From Antedon mediterranea (Eukaryota; Echinodermata; Crinoidea; Comatulida; Antedonidae): a stretch of 64,000 nt of DNA. Below are positions 1 to 11,150 of the stretch, piece after piece (position 1 is the first letter of the stretch; the number at the start of each line of letters is the position of its first letter). A program made the position numbers and the translations under genes. The notes beneath the pieces are model-generated. The model worked only from the letters and a program-made list of their open reading frames with translations, was not told where the DNA came from and searched no databases. The DNA lies in contig NC_092671.1 of assembly GCF_964355755.1 (NCBI RefSeq), positions 33,995,304 to 34,059,303 on the forward strand, read 5' to 3'.

Positions 1-1338
1 AGTATATTCCTTATGGCCAGGAATCGATGTGGTTATATTTTCACGATGCGTAATCAAAAATTACGCGGTCTACGCGCGATTTTACGAAATCACGTTTGTA
101 ATCATATCTTCACAAGCATGAATCACAATTAAACAAAATTTGGTACTCATAAATTTCAGGTCATATTTTATCATATGGCAATACAATTACGTGCGTAGCG
201 CATATAACGCTTGCGTACGCGCGCTTAAAATGTTCAAAATTGTCAAAATTTATTTTCGATGAAATTAGAGTATGTTTCAGGCAATTTTAAGCGTTTAAAA
301 AATTGCCATGAGTGCGCAGATTTTTGCACGCGCACTGCGCGTTATACGTTAATGCGCACTCTTTTTGTCTGATTTCGGTTGTACAACCTTTCTTTAATAA
401 TATCATCATATTTTATTCACTTTTCAACGCGTAATTGCCTTATACGAGCACGTCAAAAGTGACAGGCTACGCACGTGTAAGTTAACAAAATGGTGAAAAT
501 ATGCTAAATTTTTAAATTAATATAGATCGTCAGAATGCTCGGGAACACATATTTTTTATTTCATTTTCTTGAAGTGTATGTATCTTATGTACGATTTATT
601 ATTAAACTAAGAAAACAAAAGTTGATTAAGCCATAATTAATTGCATATTAAATTTAAAAAAAATAATTTCGACAATCAAACAAATTATGACATTTTCTTA
701 GGCCAAAATAACAAACTTAACATTAACTTTCTTCCTTCAAAAGTTCATATATTAAAGTTAAAAGTATATAGTTTGACAGTGCATCATTTTTGTACATTTT
801 TAGAGATGTCATCATAGTAAAAAATTATAATTCATTGCGGTATGTAATAATCTATCTGCACCAAAGTGGTTACTGCATAGTAAATACACGGAGGAAGTTT
901 TTCTACAATTTTTAGTCAGTTGTGTATGGCTCGGTGGTGTGTGCTCGTGTCTATGGCCCTCAAGGTACCGAGATCGAGTCTCACCTTGGGAAACGAAATA
1001 AGATTTTTTTATTTATTATCCGTATTGTTTGTTCAAATTTATTTCTTAGTGTATATATTATACACATGATTTATAATGAAATCTAGATAAAAAATAACTT
1101 ATGTCTTTATTATTATGTAACAGCAAATGTGGTTTATGACATTATACGCAGAGGGATCTTTGATCGGATTGTAATACCGGCTATTGTATTCGCGTTAGCA
1201 AGGTCCTATCATATATTATAAATAATTAAAGAATCTGAGAAAATCAATGAATCAAAATATCTTTTAAAAATCAATTATCTTTATTTAAATCAATGCATAT
1301 AACCTATAATTCGTCATAGTGACGAATTAAATCTAGTT
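1..1338 (+). mobile_element. HINE (non-autonomous Helentron) family A, copy A1, cut by window start
   Basis: The body begins inside the family A sequence (AGTATATTCCTTATGGCCAG) and runs to the family 3' end. There GCATATAACC is followed by a hairpin, stem AATTCGTC / GACGAATT, and then AAATCTAGTT. It aligns with six other copies in the window at high identity. It encodes no convincing protein; short open frames in this family are broken in some copies. Confidence 0.85.
927..1010 (+). promoter_or_regulatory. Pol III-type A box, B box and T-run terminator in HINE family A (seven copies)
   Basis: In A1 an A-box-like TGGCTCGGTGGT (927-938) is followed about 32 bases later by a B-box-like GAGATCGAGTC (970-980), and a run of seven Ts begins at 1004. 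The same order recurs at 2346-2433, 5193-5280, 6622-6708, 8039-8124, 59673-59759 and 61083-61168. In A2, A5 and A6 the B box reads GAGTTCGAGTCTC, closer to the consensus GGTTCGANTCC. This looks like a tRNA-derived internal promoter. No cloverleaf with a good acceptor stem could be drawn, so it is not called a tRNA gene. Confidence 0.5.
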
Positions 1339-2758
1339 TCTTTATTTATTCTTTCCTTAGCACTATTTTGTCCGTGAATTATCTTGATATCAGTTTCATC
1401 TATCTAAGTCAATTTTTCAGAGTATATTCCTTATGGCCAGGAATCGATGTGGTTATGTTTTCAGGGTGCGCAATCAAACATTACGCGGTCTACGCGCGAT
1501 TTAACGAAATCACGTTTGTAATCATATCTTCACAAGCATGAATAACTTTTAAACAAAATTTGGTACTCATAAATTTCAGGTCATATTTCATCATATGGCA
1601 ATACAATTACGTGCGTAGCGCATATAACGCATGCGTACGCGTGCTTAAAATGTTGAAAATTGTCAGAATTTATTTTCGATGAAATTAGAGTACGTTTCAG
1701 GCAATTTTAAGCGTTTAAAAAATTGCCATGAGTGCGCAGATTTTTGCACGTGCACTGCGCGTCAAACGTTAATGCGCACTGTTTTTGTCCGATTACTGTT
1801 GTATAACCTTTCTTTAATAATATCATCATATTTTATTCACTTTTCAACGCGAAACAGCGTTATACGAGCACGTCAAAAGTGACAGGCTACGCACGTGTAA
1901 GTTAACAAAATGATGAAAATATGCTAAATTTTAAAATTAATATATATCGTTAGAATGCTCGGGAACACCTATTTTTTATTTAATTTTCTTGAAGTGTATG
2001 TATCATATGTATGATTTATTATGAAATTAGAAGAACAAAAGTTGATTAAGTCATCATTAATGGCATATTAAATTTAACAAAATTAATTTCGACAATCAAA
2101 CAAATTATAACATTTTCTTAGGCCAAAATAACAAACTTAACATTAACTTTCTTCCTTAAGAAGTTCATATATTAAAGTTAAAAGTATATAGTTTGACAGT
2201 GCATCATTTTTTTCAATTTTTAAAGATGTCATCATAGTAAAACATTATAATCCATTGCGGTATGTAATAATCTATCTGCACCAAAGTGGTTACTGCATAG
2301 TAAATACACGGAGGAATTTTTCTCCAACTTTTAGTCAGTTGTGTATGGCTCGATGGGCTGTACTCGTGTCTATGCCATTCAAGGTACCGAGTTCGAGTCT
2401 CACCTTGGGAAACGAAATAAGATTTTTTTTTTTATTATCCGTATTGTTTGTTCAAATTTATTTCTTAGTGTATAGATTATACACATGATTTATAATGAAA
2501 TCTAGATAAAAAGTTACTTTATGTCTTTATTATTATGTAACAACAAATGCGGTTTATGACATTATACGCAGAGGGATCTTTGATCGGATTGTGATACCGG
2601 CTATGGTGTTCGCGTTAGCAAGGTCCTATCATATATTATAAATAATTAAAGATTCTGAGAAAATCAATCAATCAATATATCTTTTAAAAATCAATTATCT
2701 TTATTTAAACCAATGCATATAACCTATAATTCGTCATAGTGACGAATTAAATCTAGTT
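1339..2758 (+). mobile_element. HINE family A, copy A2, lacking the 5' hairpin
   Basis: This copy starts directly after the CTAGTT end of A1 with a T-rich stretch (TCTTTATTTATTCTTTCC) and lacks the GGTTATATGC hairpin. It ends with GCATATAACC, the AATTCGTC/GACGAATT hairpin and AAATCTAGTT. It is a near full-length body of about 1.42 kb in tandem with A1. Confidence 0.85.
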
Positions 2759-2876
2759 TATTAGGTTATATGCATTATCATGCATATAACCTCTTGATTC
2801 TGTCAAAATCTTTATTAGGTTATATGCATTATCATGCATATAACCTCTTGATTCTGTCAAAATCTTTATTTATTTA
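2759..2876 (+). mobile_element. Two stacked 5' hairpin modules of HINE family A (5' end of copy A3)
   Basis: Two 54-bp modules lie head to tail, with hairpins at 2764-2791 and 2818-2845. Each has the stem GGTTATATGC / GCATATAACC and is followed by CTCTTGATTCTGTCAAAATC and a TTTATT tract. The tract is then interrupted by family B element B1 and resumes at 4191, so these belong to the A body at 4191-5614. Confidence 0.8.
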
Positions 2877-4190
2877 TTGGTTATCCGCCTCAAGGCGGAT
2901 AAGCTCTTGGAATTGTAGTGTTTCTTTTTTTTATTATTCTTCCATATTTCCGCCACTTTTTGTGTTCAACTTTTCTCTGCAACGTGTTAACATAACATGT
3001 TGTAACTTTGTAAACATTTCGACATTTAACTGAAGTTGTGCAGCGAAGCTTTTGGACGCTGTCAGATCCGCGCAGCGTAAGTTACGCGCGAATTTCTGAA
3101 AATCTTAAGTTGATCATAACTTCGAAACAAATATATATTTTTTAACCTAATTTCCAGCCACGTTTGCTTCACATCAATTGCTAACTTTTTCATCGCTACC
3201 GACATTTGTAACATTGGAAAGTGCGCGCGTAAACGGCTTTTGAAATTTTAAAATGCTCCAAATCAATTTCTGATTAAATTAGAGCACGATTCAGGTCATT
3301 TTAAGGGTTTGAAAAATTGCCACCAGGTGCGCACATTTTTACGTGCGCACGGCGTAGGGAACACGTATGAGCATTTCTTTTGCACGAGTTGTGTTTTTCA
3401 ATCTTCGGTTAACAATTTTACGTTATTTTAATCACTATTCAACTTGAAATGACGTTCTACGAGCACGTTAAACATGACTGGTTGCGCACGTAAAATGTTG
3501 AAAAAATTTGAAAATGTTGCAAAATATGTATACTTTTAAAAATGATACAGTTCATCAGAATGCAAGGTTACCCCCATTTTTTATTTTATTTTCTTGCAGT
3601 GTATGAATCATAGGTCTGATTTATTATAGTGTCGAATGTTAAAAGGTGTTTGGTGGCTACATTATTTGCATATTAAATATAATTTTTGAAATTTTTATCA
3701 TCAAACAAACATAAACATTTTCAAAGAGCAAAATAATAAACATAACGTTTATCTTTTTTCTTCACATGTTAATATATAAAACTTAAAAGTATGCACTTTC
3801 ATAATATGTCACTGTTTAAAATTTGTGAAGATTTCTTCATAGTAAAAATTATGATTTAGTTTGATAAGTAATAATCTATTTGCATCGAGTGGTTCACGAC
3901 ATACCGAATGAACGAGTAAACTTTCGTCGGATTTTCTTCAGCAGGTGCTCATATGGCTCGATGTGTAGTGCCACCGACTTTGGTATCAGAGGTACCGGGA
4001 TCGAGTCCCGTCACGGGAAAACAATTTAATAAAAGGATTTATTTGGTTGTTACACTGAAAAGGCAGTTTTAATTTCGAATTGGCTACTTTTTGGAAAAGC
4101 CATAACTGAAAAGTACTTGAATGCGCAAGATACGTTTTGTGGCGGGCGGATAACCAAACTCGTCCTCAAGTGACGAGTTCAGATCTAGTT
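2877..4190 (+). mobile_element. HINE family B, copy B1, nested in family A
   Basis: It starts with TTGGTTATCCGCC at 2877, a hairpin whose right arm is GGCGGATAAGC (last pair altered). It ends with GCGGATAACC, the AACTCGTC / GACGAGTT hairpin and CAGATCTAGTT. The flanks are the T-rich 5' tract of an A element on both sides (TTTATTTAT before, TATTTATTCTTTCC after), as expected for insertion between two Ts. The internal body shares the GCGTAAGTTACGC palindrome and TACGAGCACGT motif with related families. Confidence 0.85.
3954..4019 (+). promoter_or_regulatory. tRNA-like A box and T-arm in HINE family B (six copies)
   Basis: B1 has TGGCTCGATGTGTAGTGC followed by GGTACCGGGATCGAGTCCCG, resembling an A box and a T-arm/B box. 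The other B copies show the same block near 9640-9705, 53545-53610, 55220-55290, 56780-56850 and 58348-58412, with B-box variants from GGGTTCGAGTCCC to GGGTTCAAATCTC. Unlike family A, no long T-run follows at once. It is probably a shared ancient tRNA-derived segment; activity is unknown. Confidence 0.4.
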
Positions 4191-5614
4191 TATTTATTCT
4201 TTCCTTAGCACTATTTTGTCCGTGAATTATCTTGATATCAGTTTCATCTGTCTAAGTCAATTTTTCAGAGTATATTCCTTATGGCCAGGAATCGATGTGG
4301 TTATATTTTCACGATGCGCAATTAAAAATTACGCGGTCTACGCGCGATTTTACGAAATCACGTTTGTAATCATATCTTCACAAGCATGAATCACAATTAA
4401 ACAAAATTTGGTACTCATAAATTTCAGGTCATATTTCATCATATGGCAATACAATTACGTGCGTAGCGCATATAAGGCTTGCGTACGCGCGCTTAAAATG
4501 TTCAAAATTGTCAAAATTAATTTTCGATGAAATTAGAGTACGTTTCAAGCAATTTTAAGCGTTTAAAAAATTGCCAAGAGTGCGCAGATTTTTTCACGCG
4601 CACGGCGCGTTAAACGTTAATGCGCATTCTTTTTGCCCGATTTCTGTTTTACAATCTTTCTTTAATAATATCATCATATTTGATTCACGTTTCAACTCGG
4701 AATTGCGTTATACGAGCACGTCAAAAGTGACTGGCTACGCACGTATAAGTTAACAAAATGGTGAAAATATGCTAAATTTTAAAATTAATATATATCGTCA
4801 GAATGCAGGGGAACACCTATTTTTTATTTCATTTTCTTGAAGTGTATGTATCATATGTATGATTTATTATCAAATTAAGAGAACAAAAGTTGATTAAGTC
4901 ATCATTAATTGCATATTAAATTTTTAAAAAATAATTTCGACAATCAAACAAATTATGACATTTTCTTAGGCCAAAATAACAAACTTAACATTAACTTTCT
5001 TCCTTCCAAAGTTCATATATTAAAGTTAAAAGTATATAGTTTGACAGTGCATCATTTGTTTACATTTTAAAGATGTCATCATAGTAAAAAATTATAATTC
5101 ATTGCGGTATGTAATAATCTATTTGCACCAAACTGGTTACTGCATAGTAAATACACGGAGGAATTTTTCTACAACTTTTAGTCAGTGGTGTATGGCTCGA
5201 TGGTCTGTGCTCGTGTCTATGGCATTCAAGGTACCGAGATCGAGTCTCACCTTGTGAAACGAAATAAGATTTTTTTTTTTAATATCCGTATTGTTTGTTC
5301 AAATTTATTTCTTAGTGTATAGATTATACACATGATTTATAATGAAATCTAGATAAAAATTAACTTATGTCTTTATTATTATGTAACAACAAATGTGGTT
5401 TATGACATTATACGCATATGGATCTTTGATCGGATTGTGATACCGGCTATGGTGGTCGCGTTAGCAAGGCCAGGTCACGCCCTATCATATATTATAAATA
5501 ATTAAAGATTCTGAGAAAATCAATCAATCAATATATCTTTTAAAAATCAATTATCTTTATTTAAATCAATGCATATAACCTATAATTCGTCATAGTGACG
5601 AATTAAATCTAGTT
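4191..5614 (+). mobile_element. HINE family A, body of copy A3
   Basis: This is the continuation of the element whose 5' hairpins lie at 2759-2876, beginning TATTTATTCTTTCC immediately after the end of B1. It carries the usual A body and ends AATTCGTC/GACGAATT plus AAATCTAGTT. A small insertion (about GGCCAGGTCAC) is seen near 5470 relative to other copies. Confidence 0.85.
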
Positions 5615-7036
5615 TATTTATTTATTCTTTCCTTAGCACTATTTTGTCCGTGAATTATCTTGATATCAGTTTCATCTATCTAAGTCAATTTTTCAGAGTA
5701 TATTCCTTATGGCCAGGAATCGATGTGGTTATATTTTCACGATGCGTAATCAAAAATTACGCGGTCTACGCGCGATTTTACGAAATCACGTTTGTAATCA
5801 TATCTTCACAAGCATGAATCACAATTAAACAAAATTTGGTACTCATAAATTTCAGGTCATATTTCATCATATGGCAATACAATTACGTGCGTAGCGCATA
5901 TAACGCTTGCGTACGCGCACTTAAAATGTTCAAAATTGTCAAAATTTATTTTCGATGAAATTAGAGTACGTTTCAGGCAATTTTAAGCGTTTAAAAAATT
6001 GCCATGAGTGCGCAGATTTTTGCACGCGCACTGCGCGTTATACGTTAATCCGCACTCTTTTTGTCCGATTTCGGTTGTACAACCTTTCTTTAATAATATC
6101 ATCATATTTTATTCACTTTTCAACGCGTAATTGCCTTATACGAGCACGTCAAAAGTGACAGGCTACGCACGTGTAAGTTAACAAAATGGTGAAAATATGC
6201 TAAATTTTAAAATTAATATAGATCGTCAGAATGCTCGGGAACACATATTTTTTATTTAATTTTCTTGAAGTGTATGTATCTTATGTATGATTTATTATTA
6301 AACTAAGAGAACAAAAGTTGATTAAGCCATAATTAATTGCATATTAAATTAAAAAAAATTCATTTCGACAATCAAACAAATTATGACATTTTCTTAGGCA
6401 AAAATAACAAACTTAACATTAACTTTCTTCCTTCAAAAGTTCATATATTAAAGTTAAAAGTATATAGTTTGACAGTGCATCATTTTTGTACATTTTTAGA
6501 GATGTCATCATAGTAAAAAATTATAATTCATTGCGGTATGTAATAATCTATCTGCACCAAAGTGGTTACTGCATAGTAAATACACGGAGGAATTTTTCTA
6601 CAAATTTTAGTCAGTTGTGTATGGCTCGGTGGTGTGTGCTCGTGTCTATGGCACTCAAGGTACCGAGATCGAGTCTCACCTTGGGAAACGAAATAATTTT
6701 TTTTTTTTATTATCCGTATTGTTTGTTCAAATTTATTTCTTAGTGTATATATTATACACATGATTTATAATGAAATCTAGATAAAAAATAACTTATGTCT
6801 TTATTATTATGTAACAGCAAATGTGGTTTATGACATTATACGCAGAGGGATCTTTGATCGGATTGTGATACCGGCTATTGTATTCGCGTTAGCAAGGTCC
6901 TATCATATATTATATATTATTTAAAGAATCTGAGAAAATCAATGAATCAAAATATCTTTTAAAAATCAATTATCTTTATTTTAATTATCAATGCATATAA
7001 CCTATAATTCGTCATAGTGACGAATTAAATCTAGTT
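5615..7036 (+). mobile_element. HINE family A, copy A4, lacking the 5' hairpin
   Basis: Body of about 1.42 kb starting TATTTATTTATTCTTTCC directly after the preceding CTAGTT and ending with the same 3' hairpin and AAATCTAGTT. It is most similar to A1 (shared TTGCCTTATACG and CATTTTTGTACATTTTTAG variants). Confidence 0.85.
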
Positions 7037-8445
7037 TATTTATTCTTTCCTTAGCACTATTTGTCCGTGAATTATCTTGGCATCAGTTTCATCTATCTAA
7101 GTCAATTTTTCAGAGTATATTCCTTATGGCCAGGAATCGACGTGGTTATGTTTTCACGATGCGCAATCAAAAATTACGCGGTCTACGCGCGATTTAACGA
7201 AATCACGTTTGTAATCATATCTTCACAAACATGAATCACTTTTAAACAAAATTTGGTACTCATAAATTTCAGGTCATATTTCATCATATGGCAATACAAT
7301 TACGTGCGTAGCGCATATAACGCATGCGTACGCGCGCTTAAAATGTTGAAAATTGTCAGAATTTATTTTCGATGAAATTAGAGTACGTTTCAGGCAATTT
7401 TAAGCGTTTAAAAAATTGCCGTGAGTGCGCAGATTTTTGCACGCGCACTGCGCGTCAAACGTTAATGCGCACTGTTTGTGTCCGATTACTGTTGTATAAC
7501 CTTTCTTTAATAATATCATCATATTTTATTCACTTTTCAACGCGAAACAGCGTTATACGAGCACGTCAAAAGTGACGGGCTACGCACGTGTAAGTTAACA
7601 AAATGGTGAAAATATGCTAAATTTTAAAATTAATATACATCGTTAGAATGCTCGGGAACACCTATTTTTTATTTAATTTTCTTGAAGTGTATGTATCATA
7701 TGTATGATTTATTATGAAATTAGAAGAACAAAAGTTGATTAAGTCATCATTAATGGCATATTAAATTTAACAAAATTAATTTCGACAATCAAACAAATTA
7801 TAACATTTTCTTAGGCCAAAATAACAAACTTAACGTTAACTTTCTTCCTTAAGAAGTTCATATATTAAAGTTAAAAGTATATAGTTTGACAGTGCATCAT
7901 TTTTTTAAAATTTTAAAGATGTCATCATAGTAAAACATTATAATTCATTGCGGTATGTAATAATCTATCTGCACCAAAGTGGTTACTGCATAGTAAATAC
8001 ACGGAGGAATTTTTCTCCAACTTTTAGTCAGTTGTGTATGGCTCGATGGTCTGTGCTCGTGTCAATGGCATTCAAGGTACCGAGTTCGAGTCTCACCTTG
8101 GGAAACGAAATAAGATTTTTTTTTATTATCCGTATTGTTCAAATTTATTTCTTAGTGTATAGATTATACACATGATTTATAATGAAATCTAGATAAAAAG
8201 TTACTTTATGTCTTTATTATTATGTAACAACAAATGCGGTTTATGACATTATACGCAGAGGGATCTTTGATCGGATTGTGATACCGGCTATGGTGTTCGC
8301 GTTAGCAAGGTCCTATCATATATTATAAATAATTAAAGATTCTGAGAAAATCAATCAATCAATATATCTTTTAAAAATCAATTATCTTTATTTAAATCAA
8401 TGCATATAACCTATAATTCGTCATAGTGACGAATTAAATCTAGTT
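7037..8445 (+). mobile_element. HINE family A, copy A5, lacking the 5' hairpin
   Basis: Body of about 1.41 kb starting TATTTATTCTTTCC and ending with the family A 3' hairpin and TCTAGTT. It shares diagnostic variants with A2 and A6 (for example CGCGAAACAGCGTTATACG), so the array mixes at least two A subfamilies. Confidence 0.85.
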
Positions 8446-9875
8446 GGTTATCCGCCTCAAGCGGATAACCTTTGTTATTGTAGTGTTTCTTTTTTTTTTT
8501 TATTGGTTATCCGCCTCAAGCGGATAAGCCCTTGGAATTGTAGTGTTTCTTTTTTTTTTTTTTGGTTATCCGCCTCAAGCGGATAAGCCCTTGGAATTGT
8601 AGTGTTACTTTTTTTTTATTATTCTTCTCTATTTCCGCCGATTTTTGTGTTCAGCTTTTCTCTGCAACCTGTTAACATAACATGTTGTAACTTGGTAAAC
8701 ATTTAGACATTTAGCTGAAGATGTGCAGCCAAGCTTTTGGACGCTGGCAGAACCGCGTAGCGTAAGTCACGCGCCATTTTCAGAAAATCCTAAGTTGATC
8801 ATAACTTCGAAACAGATGAATATTTTTTAACGTAAATTTCAGCCATGTTTGCTTCACATCAATTGCTAACTTTTTTATCGCTACCGAGATTTGTAACATT
8901 GGAAAGTGCGCGAGTAAACGGCGTTTGAAATTTTAAAATGCTCTAAATCAATTTCTGATTAAATTAGAGCACGATTCAGGTCATTTTAAGCGTTTGAAAA
9001 ATTGCCACCAGGTGCGCACATTTTTACGCGCGCACGGCGCAGGAAACACGCATGAGCATTTCTTTTGCACGATTTGTGTTTTTCAATCTTCGGTTAACAA
9101 TTTTACGTTATTTTATTCACTTTTCAACTTCAAATGGCGTTCTACGAGCACGTTAAACATGACTGGTTGCGCACGTAAAATGTTAAAAAATTGTGAAAAT
9201 GTTGCAAAATATGTATACTTTTAAAAACGATACAGTTCATCAGAATGCAAGGTTACCCCTATTTTTTATTTTATTTTCTTGCAGTGTATGAATCATAGGT
9301 CTGATTTATTATAGTGTTGAATGTTAAAACGTGTTTGATGGCTACATTATTTGCATATTAAATATAATTTTTGAAATTTTTATCATTAAACAAACAATAA
9401 CATTTTCAAAGAGGAAAACAATAAACATAACGTTTATCTTTTTTCTTCACATGTTAATATATAAAACTTTCAAGTGTGCACTTTCATAATATGTCACTGT
9501 TTAAAATTTGTTAAGATTTCATCATAGTGAAAATTATGATTTAGTTTGGTAAGTAATAATCTATTTGCATCGAGTGGTTCACGACATACCGAATGGACGA
9601 GTTAACTTTCTTCGGATTCTCTTCAGCAGGTGCTCATATGGCTCGATGTGTAGTGCCATCGACTTTGGTATCAGAGCTACCGGGATCGAATCCCGTCAAG
9701 GGAAAACAATTAAATAAAAGGATTTATTTGGTTATTACAATGAAAGGGCAGTTTTAATTTCGAATAGGCTACTTTTTGGAAAAGTCATATTGAAAGGTAC
9801 TTGAATGCGCAAGATACGTTTTGTTACGGGCGGATAACCAAACTCGTCCTCAAGTGACGAGTTACAGATCTAGTT
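8446..9875 (+). mobile_element. HINE family B, copy B2, with three stacked 5' hairpin modules
   Basis: Three consecutive modules start GGTTATCCGCC at 8446, 8505 and 8564. Each has a CTCAAG-containing loop, a right arm GCGGATAACC or GCGGATAAGC, a TTGTAGTG(T)T segment and a poly-T tract. One B body follows, ending GCGGATAACC, the AACTCGTC/GACGAGTT hairpin and CAGATCTAGTT. It inserted or joined exactly at the CTAGTT end of A5. Confidence 0.85.
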
Positions 9876-11077
9876 AGGCTATCGCTCTCTGTAGAGCGAT
9901 AGCCTATTGTTATTGTCACAAATTTCATTTTTTCTGCTCAATTTTTGTGCGCAGCAGATCTCAAAAACGGCGGTAGCAGTTATGTTGTAACTTGGCCAGC
10001 AGATGCACGTATATATGTAGTTGTGCAACAAACTTTGGTTTAATGAAAATATGGTCGCGTAGCGTAACTACGCGCGATTTTCTGAAATTCTTAGATTGAC
10101 TATAACTTGAAAACCAATAGCTATTTTTAAATACCACTTGACACACGCATACTTCATGTCAAGGGTCATCTTCCTGTATCATCAGCAAAATTTTGAACAT
10201 TGGTCAAATCGCGCGTACGCGCGCTTTGAAAGTTAAAAATGCTCAAAATCAATTTCTAATCAACTTTCTACACGTTTCAGGACATTTTAAGCATTTCACA
10301 TTTTTCAAAAAAATTTGCGTTGCGCGCGCGCTATTGCGCACTTCGCTCGTACGCAGCCTAGAAAGCCCGTTTTTGCGCTTGATTATTGTTTTTCATAGTT
10401 TTATGATATATTTCTTTCATATTTGATGAATTATGAATGCAAAATAATGACACACGTGCACGTCAAACTTTAAAAATCGTGCGCTTGAAAATTGGTAATT
10501 TTATGCAAATTTGTGTAAAAATATGCCTATTTTGAATCGATTATAGCTCTCCGGGATGTCTGGTGACCCCCAATTTTTTTAACCTAATATGTAAGCAGAT
10601 ATATTGTAGATATGTATTCATGCAAAATTTTTACCTCTGGGAAGTTGTGACGTCATCGTATGGCCACACAAATGTAAAATATAGAGATTTTGTCTCTTTC
10701 GACACAGTTTGTCACATTCAATAGAGCGCATACCGCGTAAACGTTATCAATTTTCTTCCAATTTTCAGTATTTTATTACTAAAATAATTCCTTTTTAGAC
10801 TTATGAACTTTTTTTTTTAATTTGAAAAGGTCATCATTTTCAAACAATTGAATAAACGTGAGTGGTGTAAAATAAAAAATAACCGTCAACTAAACCGTTT
10901 ACAATGCTAATACCGTCAACTGTTGACACTTATTAAACGATTTTGATGTATTCCAGCTGTTCTTTACAATCGTTGTAGTGCAGCCTATAGTAGACTAAGC
11001 ATAATAAATAACATGTGCGTGTTACGATGCGTTGGGCGATAGCCTAACTCGTCAACGTGACGAGTTCAAATCTAGTT
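9876..11077 (+). mobile_element. HINE family C, single copy C1
   Basis: It begins with a 30-base hairpin, stem AGGCTATCGCTCT / AGAGCGATAGCCT, and ends with GGCGATAGCC (complement of the 5' stem), the hairpin AACTCGTC / GACGAGTT and CAAATCTAGTT. The body is distinct from A and B but keeps short blocks shared with D, including GTGACGTCATCGTATGGCCAC around 10650. It is the only C copy here. Confidence 0.8.
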
Positions 11078-11119
11078 GGTTATCCGCACTTGGCGGATAA
11101 CCCCTTGTTATTGTCAGGA

Positions 11120-11150
<31 letters not shown>

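Noticed and set aside
1679-1882. 67-codon frame (MKLEYVSGNFKRLKN start) repeated in family A copies
   Set aside because: The frame is interrupted by stops in other copies (A1 and A6), and other frames are equally open; similarity is explained by repeat identity, not coding constraint.
2255-2488. 75-77 codon frame over the Pol III-like block of family A
   Set aside because: Its length depends on the variable T-run and it overlaps the A-box/B-box block; no protein-level conservation beyond DNA identity.
3954-4019. A genuine tRNA gene in family B
   Set aside because: The T-arm-like block pairs only partly, no matching acceptor stem or anticodon arm could be drawn, and the B box varies among copies.
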